A DNA stretch of 64,000 nt from JBBTXJ01 sp964636345 (GTDB lineage Bacteria > Patescibacteriota > Patescibacteriia > Magasanikbacterales > JBBTXJ01). The notes beneath the pieces were generated by a model. It was not told where the DNA came from, did no database searches, and saw nothing but the letters and a program-made list of their open reading frames with translations. Numbering within the stretch: the stretch's first letter is position 1; each line of letters opens with the position of its first letter. The DNA lies in assembly GCA_964636345.1 (NCBI GenBank), contig CAZWRL010000001.1, positions 16,707 through 80,706 on the forward strand, written 5' to 3'. Positions 42,850 through 51,794 of the stretch are shown here, one piece after another. Made by a program: the position numbers and the translations under genes.

Positions 42850-43955
42850 TTGTCCTCAACATCAACAAATTGTACGCGCCCGCCATTGGCGGTGTTGAAA
42901 CCGTGGTGCAACAACTGGCGGAGGGTTTTATGTTGCAGGGTCATTCGCGGGTGCTGGTGGTGCGCGATGGTTTTGGTTTTGGCGCGACTGAACAAAAGAA
43001 CGGCGTTATCGTGCGACGCGCGGGGAGTGTGGGGCGTGTGCGTTCTATGCCGGTTTCGTTTTCTTTCATCTATTGGCTTTGGAAAGAAAGTAAAACCGCG
43101 GACGTGTTGCATGTTCACTATCCCTTTCCGCTTGCCGCGTTTGCGTTGTGGCTTGCGCGACCCAAAAAGCCGCTCATCATTACGTGGCATAGTTCCGTGG
43201 TGCGCCAGCGGTTGTTGAATTTTTTTGTACAGCCGTTTGTGCGTTGGACACTCGCGCGCGCGGAAAAAATTGTGGTGACGTTTCCAAACGCGGTATCGTA
43301 TTTTAAGGAACTCGCGCCGTTCCGTGAAAAATGTGTCGTGGTGCCCCTCGGCATTGATCTGACAAAAGCGCAGTCGGAAACACCGAATGTTGTATTTCCG
43401 GATCGCGAGTGTCCAACATTCGTCTTTGTGGGGCGTTTTATTTATTACAAAGGATTGCCGGAACTGGTGACTGCGTTTGCCGCTGTGCCACGCGGCACCT
43501 TGTATTTAGTGGGCGATGGTCCCATGCGGCGTAAAATTGCACGTCTCATTGCATGCAAAGGTCTTTCCGCGCGCGTAAAAATTATTGCAACGCGTGATGA
43601 CAAGACACTTCGTTTTTATCTTGGCGCGGCTGATGTGGTTGTTTTCCCGTCAACGCAACCATCGGAAGTGTTTGGGTTGGTTCAACTTGAGGCAATGGCG
43701 ACCGGCAAACCCATTATCAATACCGCGCTTCCAACCGGCGTGCCGTGGGTTGCGCGCCATGAGCAGGAGGCGCTCACGGTGCCGCCGGGTGATGTGTCGG
43801 CGCTCGCACGTGCCGTGGAACTGCTTGGAAATGACGCGGCGCTGCGCGCTCGTTTAGGGCAGGCGGGCAGGGAACGGGTAGCGCAGGAATTCACGCTTGC
43901 CAACATGCGGGCCGCGTATTATGATCTCTACCACTATGTCAGCTCTCAAAGATAA
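42846..43955 (+). CDS. GT4 family glycosyltransferase
   Basis: This GT-B transferase has 369 residues. The N-terminus shows IGGVETVVQQLAEGF, the glycine-rich loop of GT4 enzymes. The C-terminal domain has FVFVGRFIYYKGLPEL and the E-x7-E motif in SEVFGLVQLEAMATGKP. It is preceded by a methyltransferase and overlaps the short UDP-sugar dehydrogenase by 20 bp. Confidence 0.92.
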   Translation: MIVLNINKLYAPAIGGVETVVQQLAEGFMLQGHSRVLVVRDGFGFGATEQKNGVIVRRAGSVGRVRSMPVSFSFIYWLWKESKTADVLHVHYPFPLAAFALWLARPKKPLIITWHSSVVRQRLLNFFVQPFVRWTLARAEKIVVTFPNAVSYFKELAPFREKCVVVPLGIDLTKAQSETPNVVFPDRECPTFVFVGRFIYYKGLPELVTAFAAVPRGTLYLVGDGPMRRKIARLIACKGLSARVKIIATRDDKTLRFYLGAADVVVFPSTQPSEVFGLVQLEAMATGKPIINTALPTGVPWVARHEQEALTVPPGDVSALARAVELLGNDAALRARLGQAGRERVAQEFTLANMRAAYYDLYHYVSSQR

Positions 43956-44745
43956 ACGCGTGGGTGTGATGGGCGCCGGCATGGTTGGCGGCGCGCTCAT
44001 CAAGTATTTTGAAAAGAAAAAATGTAATTTTGTCATCTACGATCCGCCAAAGGGTTTTGCGGATGCGGGCGCGTTGAATACCGCGGAGGTGGTTTTTGTG
44101 TGTGTTCCAACGCCGTTTGATGAGCGATTAGGGTTTGATTTGAGTTACGTGCGGCAGGCGCTCTCCACGCTGACGGGTGAAAAAATTGTCGTGCTCAAAT
44201 CAACGGTGGTTCCGGGCACCACCGCGCGATTGCAAAAGGAATTTCCACAGCATCGCCTGTGTTACAATCCGGAATTTTTGACCGAAGTGACGGCTGATCA
44301 AGATTTCGCGTTTCCGGATAGGCAAATTTTAGGATACACGGAGCGGAGTTTTGGCATCGCGAAAGATATTATTTTGCTCATGCCGCAGGCGCCGTTTGAG
44401 CGCATCGTTCCGTCCACGGCGGCGGAAATGATTAAGTATTTTGGCAATACGTGGTTTTCCACCAAAGTGGTGTTCGCAAACCAGATGTACGATTTGTGTC
44501 AAAAACTCGGTGTGGAGTATGACACGGTGAAAGACGCGGTGGCGGCGGATAAACGCATCGGGCCGACGCATTTGGAGATATTGCATGACGGCTATCGCGG
44601 GTACGGCGGCAAGTGTTTGCCAAAAGATACCCGCGCGCTCATTCAGTTGGGAGATACGCTGGGCGCGGAGTTGGAGCTTTTGAAAATGGTGGAGTATATT
44701 AATAATCAGTTGGTTAAGCAATCAGAATTAGATCGTGATCGTTAA
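43936..44745 (+). CDS. Short UDP-glucose 6-dehydrogenase-like protein without C-terminal domain
   Basis: This protein has 269 residues, against 390-450 for usual UDP-glucose dehydrogenases. It keeps the NAD-binding start (VGVMGAGMVGGA), VFVCVPTP, KSTVVPGTT, YNPEFLTE and the catalytic Cys227 in GYGGKCLPKD, but stops after the central helices. The C-terminal UDP-binding domain is absent and no remnant is seen, since an epimerase gene starts 2 bp later. It could be a compact working form or need a partner. With the decarboxylase at 50016 it would supply UDP-GlcA to UDP-Xyl. Confidence 0.85.
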   Translation: MSALKDKRVGVMGAGMVGGALIKYFEKKKCNFVIYDPPKGFADAGALNTAEVVFVCVPTPFDERLGFDLSYVRQALSTLTGEKIVVLKSTVVPGTTARLQKEFPQHRLCYNPEFLTEVTADQDFAFPDRQILGYTERSFGIAKDIILLMPQAPFERIVPSTAAEMIKYFGNTWFSTKVVFANQMYDLCQKLGVEYDTVKDAVAADKRIGPTHLEILHDGYRGYGGKCLPKDTRALIQLGDTLGAELELLKMVEYINNQLVKQSELDRDR

Positions 44746-44747
44746 AT

Positions 44748-45656
44748 ATGCGCTATCTCGTCACCGGCGGGGCCGGATTTATTGGAACGAATATCGTGGA
44801 AGCGCTTTTGGCGCGCAATGATAGTGTTTGTATTCTTGATGATTTTTCAACCGGCAAACGCGAACGTGTGCCGGTTGTGGCGGAATTGATTGAAGGCACC
44901 ATCACAAATCTTGAAACATGTCGGCGCGCCTGCGCGGGAGTTGATGGCGTATTTCATACCGCCGCTCTCGCTCGCATGCCGCGCTCCATTGAAGACCCCA
45001 TCGGCACCAATGACGCCAACGTGAACGGCACGCTCAATATGCTCGTTGCCGCGCGCGATGCCGGCGTGAAGCGGTTTGTGTTTAGCGGTTCGTCATCCGT
45101 GTACGGCGTGCAAGACACCCTGCCTCTGAAAGAAGACATGAAGCCGCGACCGGGCAATCCGTACGCGCTCCAGAAACTCGCGGGAGAAGAGTATTGCCGG
45201 CTCTTTTGGGAGTTGTTTCAATTTCCAACCGTGACGTTGCGGTATTTCAATGTGTACGGCGGCAAGTATCAGACCACGGATGGCGCGTACGCGCTCGTGT
45301 TCGGGATTTTTATCAGGCAGAAACGCGCCGGTGAACCATTAACACTTTGTGGCGACGGTGAATATCGCCGAGATTTTACTCATGTTGACGATGTCGTCCG
45401 CGCGAATCTTTTGGCAATGGACGGCGCGACGGTTGGCCACGGCGAGATTATCAATATCGGAGCGGGGGATAACCACACCGTTAAAGCGTTGGCCGCGCTG
45501 GTAGGCGGGGAGACAGTGTTTATTCCGCCGCGTCCGGGCGATGCGCGGGATTCATTGGCTGATCGCGCACGCGCCAAAGAGCTTTTGGGCTGGGAGCCGA
45601 TGGTTCCCTTTGAAGACGGCGTGCGCGGGACGCTCACCTTCATGGGTCTTGCGTGA
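44748..45656 (+). CDS. UDP-sugar 4-epimerase-like extended SDR
   Basis: This extended SDR has 302 residues with TGGAGFIG (6-13), FSGSSSVYG and YALQK as catalytic Tyr and Lys. The C-terminal part has RRDFTHVDDVVRA, as in GalE/WbpP-type 4-epimerases. It follows the short dehydrogenase by 2 bp, so epimerisation of UDP-GlcA or UDP-Glc is likely. It converges on the GT2 gene on the opposite strand. Confidence 0.88.
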   Translation: MRYLVTGGAGFIGTNIVEALLARNDSVCILDDFSTGKRERVPVVAELIEGTITNLETCRRACAGVDGVFHTAALARMPRSIEDPIGTNDANVNGTLNMLVAARDAGVKRFVFSGSSSVYGVQDTLPLKEDMKPRPGNPYALQKLAGEEYCRLFWELFQFPTVTLRYFNVYGGKYQTTDGAYALVFGIFIRQKRAGEPLTLCGDGEYRRDFTHVDDVVRANLLAMDGATVGHGEIINIGAGDNHTVKALAALVGGETVFIPPRPGDARDSLADRARAKELLGWEPMVPFEDGVRGTLTFMGLA

Positions 45657-45678
45657 CGCAACGAAATATACCGTGTTT

Positions 45679-46374
45679 TTACCGTAACCGCCACCCAATG
45701 CGGAGGGCTTCCAGAATCATTTTTTTTGAGAATTTTGAGTAGCCGTTGTAGCGGTCGCGGAAGATGATCGGGATTTCAGCAAAACGGGCTCCGGCGCGAT
45801 GAGCATGATGCTTCATTTCAATTTGAAAACCATAGCCGTCGGATTGGATCGCGTGAAAGGGGATGTGTTCCAGCACGTGCCGGCGGTACCCCACAAAACC
45901 ACCCGTGATGTCGAGGATTGGGAGACGGGTCAGCGTGCGGGCATAGGTATTGGCGGCGCGGGAGATCAGTTTTCGGTGCCAGGAAAAGTTAGAAATGTCA
46001 CCACCCGGCACATAGCGGGAGCCGATGACGACATCGTTATCCAAGAGCGCGCTCATGAGCGCGGGAAGATACTGCGGGTGGTGCGAAAGATCCGCATCCA
46101 TTTCAAAGACGGCTTCAGTTGCCGGATCAGCAAGCGCTACTTTGAATCCCTCAATGTATGATTGCGCAAAACTGCGTGGATTGGTGCGGCGAATAACGGC
46201 TACGCGCGGATGAACACTAAAAGTGTTCATGACGATATCCGCGGTGCCATCTGGCGACTGGTCATCAACAATGAGCAGGCGAACGTCTTCCGGCGCATGA
46301 CGAAAAATTTCTTCAATGGTTCCGAGAATTGATTCCGCTTCGTTGTAAGTTGGTATGACGATGGTTGTTTTCAT
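45679..46374 (-). CDS. Polyprenol monophosphomannose synthase-like GT2
   Basis: This DPM1-like enzyme has 231 residues and no membrane helices. It shows TIVIPTYNEAESI, IVDDQSPDGTAD, EMDADLSHHPQYLP (DxD) and DITGGFVGYRR. It would load a hexose, by family usually mannose, onto polyprenyl phosphate for GT-C transferases. It overlaps the sugar transferase gene upstream by ATGA, so the two are coupled. Confidence 0.9.
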   Translation of the reverse strand: MKTTIVIPTYNEAESILGTIEEIFRHAPEDVRLLIVDDQSPDGTADIVMNTFSVHPRVAVIRRTNPRSFAQSYIEGFKVALADPATEAVFEMDADLSHHPQYLPALMSALLDNDVVIGSRYVPGGDISNFSWHRKLISRAANTYARTLTRLPILDITGGFVGYRRHVLEHIPFHAIQSDGYGFQIEMKHHAHRAGARFAEIPIIFRDRYNGYSKFSKKMILEALRIGWRLR

Positions 46375-47768
46375 CTTCCCATTGCTTTAACAATAATATG
46401 TAGGGTCTTGAGGACAATCACGAGGTCAAGCAGGAGCGAACGGTGTTTCATGTAAAAGAGATCATACTCAAGTTTTACCAAACTTTCGTCAAGCGTTGCG
46501 CCGTATCGGTAACTGATCTGTGCCCAGCCGGTGATGCCCGGCCGTAACAAGTGACGGATGCTGTAAAACGGCGCGCGTTCTTGTAGTTGCTCAACAAACT
46601 CCGGGCGTTCCGGCCGCGGACCAATAAGATTCATGTCGCGGCGCAAGATATTCCACACCTGCGGCAATTCATCAATACGGAAACGGCGGAGCCATTTACC
46701 GATGCGCGTGACGCGTCGGTCATTCACCTGGGTAAATTGCGCGCCGCTGGTTTCTGCCAGGCCGCTCTTATTTTGTACGTACATGGTGCGGAGTTTCACA
46801 ATGGGGAATATCTTATTATTGTATCCCACGCGTGTTTGTTTGATGAAAACCGGCCGGCCGGATTCTATGATAATCGCGAGCGCCACAAAGGGGAAGAGCG
46901 CGAGAAAAACGATCCCCAAGAGCAGTGCGATGAGAATGTCAAAGATGGTGCGCGCGGCATCGTAATACTGTTTGCGACTTTCGCGGAGATTCTGTACAAA
47001 CCACGCTTCGGTTAACATGTCGCGGTTCACGCGGCCGGTGACCGCCTCATAAAATGACGCGAGATCCGCCATTTCCACGCGCCAAAACAGGAGTTCGTAT
47101 AATTCTTTTTCCAGTTCCAGGGTGCGCATGAGCGCGGGCGAGATCACCACCATGTGTATTTCTTTAATATCAACGACCGCGCGAATGCGCAGTGGGTCAG
47201 TGAAACATTCCACCATTGCTTGTATATTTTTTGGGATGTTGTCATGGTTCGGATCAACAATCGCGGCCGTGGTGAAGCCAATCTGCGGATCATTCGCGAA
47301 GATGGTGACCAATTCTTCTAAACGCGGATGATAGCCAAGAAACAGAATACTGCGGCGCAAGAGCGCGGGTCCCAAGAGCCAGTTAAAGAGCGCGCGCCAG
47401 AGCGAGACCAAGACGGTGGCAAGGAGCACCACCAGAATAAGATTGGTTTTAGGCGTGATGCGAAACGCGGGAATAAAATAAAAAAAGGCCAGTCCGAGGA
47501 AAAAATTGACCAGGAAACTCAACGAGATGTTTTGGAAAAAGAGGATGGTGTTTTTGGCGCGCCGCAGGTCATAGGCGTTGTTGACAAATAAAATGACCAC
47601 CCACACCAGAAAGAGCATGCCGAATGACGTGGCGTGAGTATTCCAGTGTTCGCTGATGTTGACGGTTCGGTAGCGAATCATGAGGCCGAGGAGGAGCGCG
47701 GTAAACATCATCAGAAGATCTCCGGCCAGAAGAAGCGCTTGTTTTACGCGTACGATGCCGTTACTCAT
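46371..47768 (-). CDS. Polyprenyl glycosylphosphotransferase (initiating sugar transferase)
   Basis: This enzyme has 465 residues: four or five N-terminal membrane helices (about 10-140), a cytoplasmic Rossmann-like region, a further membrane-associated helix near 270-300 and the C-terminal sugar transferase domain. Signature pieces are KQTRVGYNNKIFPIVKLRTM, RRFRIDELPQVWNIL and GPRPERPEFV. It transfers a hexose-1-phosphate to undecaprenyl phosphate, the first step of exopolysaccharide or O-chain assembly. It and the DPM-like gene form a minus-strand pair in the middle of the locus. Confidence 0.94.
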   Translation of the reverse strand: MSNGIVRVKQALLLAGDLLMMFTALLLGLMIRYRTVNISEHWNTHATSFGMLFLVWVVILFVNNAYDLRRAKNTILFFQNISLSFLVNFFLGLAFFYFIPAFRITPKTNLILVVLLATVLVSLWRALFNWLLGPALLRRSILFLGYHPRLEELVTIFANDPQIGFTTAAIVDPNHDNIPKNIQAMVECFTDPLRIRAVVDIKEIHMVVISPALMRTLELEKELYELLFWRVEMADLASFYEAVTGRVNRDMLTEAWFVQNLRESRKQYYDAARTIFDILIALLLGIVFLALFPFVALAIIIESGRPVFIKQTRVGYNNKIFPIVKLRTMYVQNKSGLAETSGAQFTQVNDRRVTRIGKWLRRFRIDELPQVWNILRRDMNLIGPRPERPEFVEQLQERAPFYSIRHLLRPGITGWAQISYRYGATLDESLVKLEYDLFYMKHRSLLLDLVIVLKTLHIIVKAMGR

Positions 47769-47865
47769 AGATAAAGCTTTGGCTAGAGCATAGCAGAACC
47801 AGTGGATAAGTTCAAGGCGGCCGCTCAGCTACGCGCATCTCTTCACAGCCGGCGCGCGGATGTGA

Positions 47866-47871
47866 TATAGT
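47866..47871 (+). promoter_or_regulatory. -10 box TATAGT before the S8 peptidase gene
   Basis: TATAGT ends 9 bases before the ATG, consistent with a leaderless transcript. It lies in the 112-bp divergent gap with the sugar transferase gene. Confidence 0.45.
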
Positions 47872-47880
47872 CGGAACATT

Positions 47881-49869
47881 ATGTTGTTTCGTCGTTTTAT
47901 TTTTTCCCTGCTCGCGAGTATTTTTTTAATTACGCCGGTTTTCGCGGCCAAATATCCCAACGACCCGTACGCCATTGATCAGTGGTTTTATGAAAAAATT
48001 CGCATGCCAGAGGCGTGGGAGAAAACCACGGGTTCAAAGAAGGTGGTGGTGGCGGTGATTGACGGCCCGATGGATATTGATCACCCGGATTTAGTGAATA
48101 ATTTGTGGAAGAATCCCGCTGAGTTGAAGAATGGCAAGGATGATGACGGCAATGGATTGACCGATGATATTCATGGGTGGGATTACATTCATATGGATGG
48201 CGATCCATCGCCACAGACCACGGGGGTGGAGGATACCCTTTCATTGCATCATGCCACCACCGTTGCCGGTATTATTGGCGCGGAAGGTAATAATAGTATT
48301 GCAGGCGCCGGTATGAATTGGCAGGTGCAAATCATGGCGCTGCAGGCGCTTGATGAAAAGGGCACGGGGTTGGTAAGCAATGTGATTCGGGCCATCAATT
48401 ATGCCATAGCGAAAAAAGTTGACGTGATTAATTTGAGTTTTGTGGGAGATGGATTTGAAACGTCGTTTCACGATGTGATCCGCGAGGCCTATGACAAGGG
48501 GATTGTGGTGGTGGCGGCTTCTGGCAATGATAATGATGAGAAAGACGGCGGCAATTTGAATTTTAAGAAGAAGTATCCGGTGTGTTATGACAGCGATATA
48601 GATACGCCGTTTATTTTAGGGGTGGCGGCGTTGCGTAAAGACGACACCATGGCCTCGTTTTCTAATTATGGCAGTGGGTGTATTGATATTTCCGCGCCCG
48701 GCGCTTCCATTTCAAGTTTAGGCGTGCACGATCCAGCCGCTGGTTTTGGCTCCATGTTTATCACGGGCTTGTCCGGCACGTCCATTGCCGCGCCGTTTAT
48801 TGCCGGCGCGGCGGCATTGATCCGTTCTCGCTATCCTGACGCAAAACCCGCGGATATTATTCATGCGCTTAGGAGCACCGCAGTTCCCATTGACGCGGTA
48901 AATTTCACGCTCGCGCGCGGTTCGCTCGGCGCGGGACGGCTTGATGTTGCCGCCGCGCTTGATAGTATCGGCGGCGCGCAACAGGATTTGAAGGGTGGCG
49001 AGTTTGTGGTGATGTTTGATGGTGGCGAGTGGACGAATGTGCGTCATTTCTCGCGTGATTTCAAAAAGAAAACGCAATTTGTGGTGCCGGTGCCGTTTCC
49101 CCAGATTATCACGCTTGAAGTGATTGACGTGAATCGTGATGGCGTGCAAGAAGTGGTGTTTGTGTACGCGAATAAAAAAGTGGGAACGCAACTGGTGGCG
49201 TATTCGCTTGAAGGATTTAAAATTTTTGAGTCCCAGATTTCAACCAAAGAAGTGCGAACGGTTGGCGTGTCCGGTGGTGATGTCATACGCGATGGAAAAG
49301 GCGGTATTACCGTGGCGTTGCCGGAAGAAGGAAAGTTGAAAGTGGTGCTCTACCGCCGCGATGGCCGCATTTTTCACTGGTTTTACGGGGCTGAGCTTGG
49401 CGCTTCGGCAGAATCCGTTGCGGTGCGTTTTTCTGACACCGGCTTTATTTATGGCATAACGCATTACGGTTCATTTGTTGAGCGGTACACGTGGAATTTT
49501 ATTGGCGCGCCCGTAAACACCAAACGGTTTGAAGTGCCGGATGGCGCCAAACGTCCCGTTGCAATGAACGGTAATGGCACGCTGATGGCATTTGGCGCGG
49601 CGCGCGGCCGCGCATCGTCCGTTGCGGTGCTGGAAGATGGCAAGACAGTGCTTACATCGTTTAGTCCGTATGGTGAATTTACCGGCGGTTCAAGCATCAC
49701 GCTGATTGATTGGGATTTTGATGGCGTGCAAGATGTGGTGGTGGGCGCGGGGCCGGGCGGCGGTCCGCACGTGAAAATTTTTGCGCTTGATGGTACCCTG
49801 AAAGGTGAATTTCTGGCTCATGGCCCGCAGTACACTAGGGGCATTATGGTGCGGGCGTTTAATCGTTAG
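47881..49869 (+). CDS. Secreted subtilisin-like S8 peptidase with C-terminal FG-GAP-like repeats
   Basis: This protein has 662 residues. A signal peptide (1-23, ending VFAAK) is followed by the S8 domain (about 30-365): D61 in VAVIDGPMD, H124 in HHATTVAGI, N216 in AASGNDN and S301 in LSGTSIAAP. The usual HGTHVAG is changed to HATTVAG, but the catalytic His remains. A Ca-binding-like loop (NGKDDDGNGLTDD) is at 84-96. The C-terminal half has FG-GAP/integrin-like units (DVNRDGVQEVVFVY, DWDFDGVQDVVVGAGPGGG). It is probably an exported protease for surface processing or attachment. Confidence 0.9.
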   Translation: MLFRRFIFSLLASIFLITPVFAAKYPNDPYAIDQWFYEKIRMPEAWEKTTGSKKVVVAVIDGPMDIDHPDLVNNLWKNPAELKNGKDDDGNGLTDDIHGWDYIHMDGDPSPQTTGVEDTLSLHHATTVAGIIGAEGNNSIAGAGMNWQVQIMALQALDEKGTGLVSNVIRAINYAIAKKVDVINLSFVGDGFETSFHDVIREAYDKGIVVVAASGNDNDEKDGGNLNFKKKYPVCYDSDIDTPFILGVAALRKDDTMASFSNYGSGCIDISAPGASISSLGVHDPAAGFGSMFITGLSGTSIAAPFIAGAAALIRSRYPDAKPADIIHALRSTAVPIDAVNFTLARGSLGAGRLDVAAALDSIGGAQQDLKGGEFVVMFDGGEWTNVRHFSRDFKKKTQFVVPVPFPQIITLEVIDVNRDGVQEVVFVYANKKVGTQLVAYSLEGFKIFESQISTKEVRTVGVSGGDVIRDGKGGITVALPEEGKLKVVLYRRDGRIFHWFYGAELGASAESVAVRFSDTGFIYGITHYGSFVERYTWNFIGAPVNTKRFEVPDGAKRPVAMNGNGTLMAFGAARGRASSVAVLEDGKTVLTSFSPYGEFTGGSSITLIDWDFDGVQDVVVGAGPGGGPHVKIFALDGTLKGEFLAHGPQYTRGIMVRAFNR

Positions 49870-49875
49870 ATGTGG

Positions 49876-49881
49876 TATACT
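49876..49881 (+). promoter_or_regulatory. -10 box TATACT upstream of the UDP-GlcA decarboxylase-like gene
   Basis: TATACT follows the S8 peptidase stop by 6 bases. If the N run is an artefact, the box lies about 23 bases before the real ATG. Confidence 0.4.
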
Positions 49882-49912
49882 CATAGTGTTATTTTAATGG
49901 CCTTATGAATAA

Positions 49913-50012
49913 NNNNNNNNNNNNNNNNNNNNNNNNNNNNNNNNNNNNNNNNNNNNNNNNNNNNNNNNNNNNNNNNNNNNNNNNNNNNNNNNNNNNNNNN
50001 NNNNNNNNNNNN
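49913..50012. other. Assembly gap: 100 N, probably artificial
   Basis: Exactly 100 N are flanked on both sides by the same 11 bases CTTATGAATAA (49902-49912 and 50013-50023). Two contig ends that overlap by 11 bp and were joined with a default-size gap would look like this. The true sequence may have no missing bases here. Confidence 0.85.
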
Positions 50013-50015
50013 CTT

Positions 50016-51041
50016 ATGAATAATGAAAACGTCGTTTTTGAAAAAAAGAACGTCCTCGTGACCGGCGGCGCCGGTTTTATCGGTTCGCATTTGTGCGAAG
50101 AATTGCTGAAAGAAGCGCGCGTGATCTGTATGGATAATTTTATCAACAGTTCCGCGTTTAACATTGACCACCTTTTGCCGTACGATGATTTTGAGTTTGT
50201 GAAACACGATGTTTCCGTGCCGTTCAAACTGACGGATTTTCCGGAAATAGAAAAATTCGCGGTTGAATTTCAGGGCGTACAGGAGATCTATCATTTGGCC
50301 TGCCCAACCAGTCCCAAGAATTTTGATAAACTCAAAATTGAGACCTTGCAGGCGAACAGTTGGGCTATGAGTAATACGCTTGAACTGGCGCGGCAGTACA
50401 AAGCAAAATATCTGTTTGCGTCAAGTTCCGTGGTGTACGGTCCGCCACCACCTGATCCGGATCATCGGTTCAAAGAAGATGATGAGGGGGTGGTGGATCA
50501 TATTTCCGGCCGTGCCTGTTACGATGAAGGCAAACGTTTTGCGGAAACCTACATTGATACGTATCGGCAGGTGTATAATCTTAACGTGCAGATTGCGCGC
50601 ATGTTTCGCGTGTATGGCCCGCGCATGCAATTGCGCGAGGGACACGTGATTCCTGATCTTATCCTTGACGCCATTTCGGGGCAGGATGTGGTGATTTACG
50701 GAGATGAAAAGTTTTCAACCGCGGTGTCGTATGTTTCAGATATTGTTGATGGGTTATTGAGGCTCATGCATCTTAATGAGTATATTGGGCCGGTGAATCT
50801 GGGAGATGAAAAAAGGTATCTGATGTCTGAAATTGCGCAAAAGATTATTGAAATGACCAATTCGTCATCGCAGATTAAATACGAGCCGCCGCTTGAATTT
50901 TTGACACAGCTTGGCTTGCCGGATCTGACGAAAGCGCGCGAGGAGCTCGGCTGGGTGCCGTTGGTGCGCTTGGAAGATGGGTTGCGGAAAATTATTGATT
51001 ACACCATTGCGAATAAAGATGCGCTTGGCGTGGGGAAATAA
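50016..51041 (+). CDS. UDP-glucuronate decarboxylase-like extended SDR (UXS)
   Basis: This protein has 341 residues. TGGAGFIGSH is the NAD motif, HLACPTSPKNF corresponds to the HLASPASP segment of UXS proteins, and YDEGKRFAE holds the catalytic Tyr and Lys. It is expected to convert UDP-glucuronate to UDP-xylose (via the 4-keto pentose). The start was placed at the ATG after the N run; the identical ATG before it (49905) is probably the same base counted twice. UDP-glucuronate could come from either dehydrogenase in the locus. Confidence 0.87.
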   Translation: MNNENVVFEKKNVLVTGGAGFIGSHLCEELLKEARVICMDNFINSSAFNIDHLLPYDDFEFVKHDVSVPFKLTDFPEIEKFAVEFQGVQEIYHLACPTSPKNFDKLKIETLQANSWAMSNTLELARQYKAKYLFASSSVVYGPPPPDPDHRFKEDDEGVVDHISGRACYDEGKRFAETYIDTYRQVYNLNVQIARMFRVYGPRMQLREGHVIPDLILDAISGQDVVIYGDEKFSTAVSYVSDIVDGLLRLMHLNEYIGPVNLGDEKRYLMSEIAQKIIEMTNSSSQIKYEPPLEFLTQLGLPDLTKAREELGWVPLVRLEDGLRKIIDYTIANKDALGVGK

Positions 51042-51101
51042 AAAAATTGAGCTCGTGATGGGGCGCTAGCCTTTTTTTTTTACCTGCGCTACACTTGGTC
51101 C

Positions 51102-51791
51102 ATGCGCACGGTGGTAGTCATACCTGCCTATAATGAAGGAGAGCGAGTGGGGGAGACTGTCCGCTCGATTTTTGCATTGGGGGAAGAAATGCGCGTACTC
51201 GTGGTTGACGACGGTTCCTCCGATAACACTGCCGATGCCGCCACGTTTTCCGGCGCAACCGTGCTTCGACACAGCGTAAATCGTGGACAGGGTGCGGCGC
51301 TCCAAACCGGCACCGAGTGGGCGCTTGCAGAAGGCGCAGAGGTGATTGTGCATTTTGATGCGGACGGGCAATTTGTCGCGGAAGATATTGCAACAGCGCT
51401 CACGCGTTTGCAGGAATTTCCGTCTGATATTCTTTTGGGTTCGCGGTATCTGTCATTCTGGAGCCGAAGCGGAGCGGAGGCGATAGAATCTATTCCTATA
51501 ACCAAACGATATGTGTTATTTCCCATTGCGCGCATGGTGAATTGGGCGTTCACGGGACTATGGCTCACGGATGTACATAATGGATTTCGTGTGTTGTCAC
51601 GGAGCGCCGCAGAAAAAATTTTTATTACGCACGATGGCATGGCGCACAACACAGAAATTATTGGACAGATTCGGCGGCTTGGGCTTTCTTTTGAAGAAGT
51701 GCCGGTACGCGTGCGGTATCGTACGTATGGTCAGGGACTCCGCGGGGGTTTCAAAATTCTCGGCGATTTATTATTTTCGTGGTTTGCGTAA
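51102..51791 (+). CDS. GT2 glycosyltransferase, DPM1/DPG synthase-like
   Basis: This GT-A enzyme has 229 residues with VVVIPAYNEGERVGET, VVDDGSSDNTAD, HFDADGQFVAED and DVHNGFRVLSR. A 40-bp palindromic element (51451-51490) encodes SFWSRSGAEAIES directly after GSRYL, where relatives have a short loop. The DUF2304 gene follows 3 bp later, a common partner of such GT2 genes, so the pair probably makes and handles a polyprenyl-linked sugar. TACACT ends 7 bases before the ATG. Confidence 0.9.
   Translation: MRTVVVIPAYNEGERVGETVRSIFALGEEMRVLVVDDGSSDNTADAATFSGATVLRHSVNRGQGAALQTGTEWALAEGAEVIVHFDADGQFVAEDIATALTRLQEFPSDILLGSRYLSFWSRSGAEAIESIPITKRYVLFPIARMVNWAFTGLWLTDVHNGFRVLSRSAAEKIFITHDGMAHNTEIIGQIRRLGLSFEEVPVRVRYRTYGQGLRGGFKILGDLLFSWFA
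51451..51490 (-). repeat. In-frame palindromic element 4 (in GT2 gene), 40 bp
   Basis: Plus-strand ends are TGTCATTCTGGAG and CGATAGAATC with outer stem ATTCT/AGAAT. The orientation and reading frame (SFWS...IES) match element 2 in asnB. The core GCC/GGC pairing is weak. Confidence 0.75.
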
Positions 51792-51794
51792 CGT

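Noticed and set aside
49905..50015. Start codon before the N run for the UXS-like gene
   Set aside because: The ATG and its context are an exact copy of the one after the N run, best explained by overlapping contig ends.
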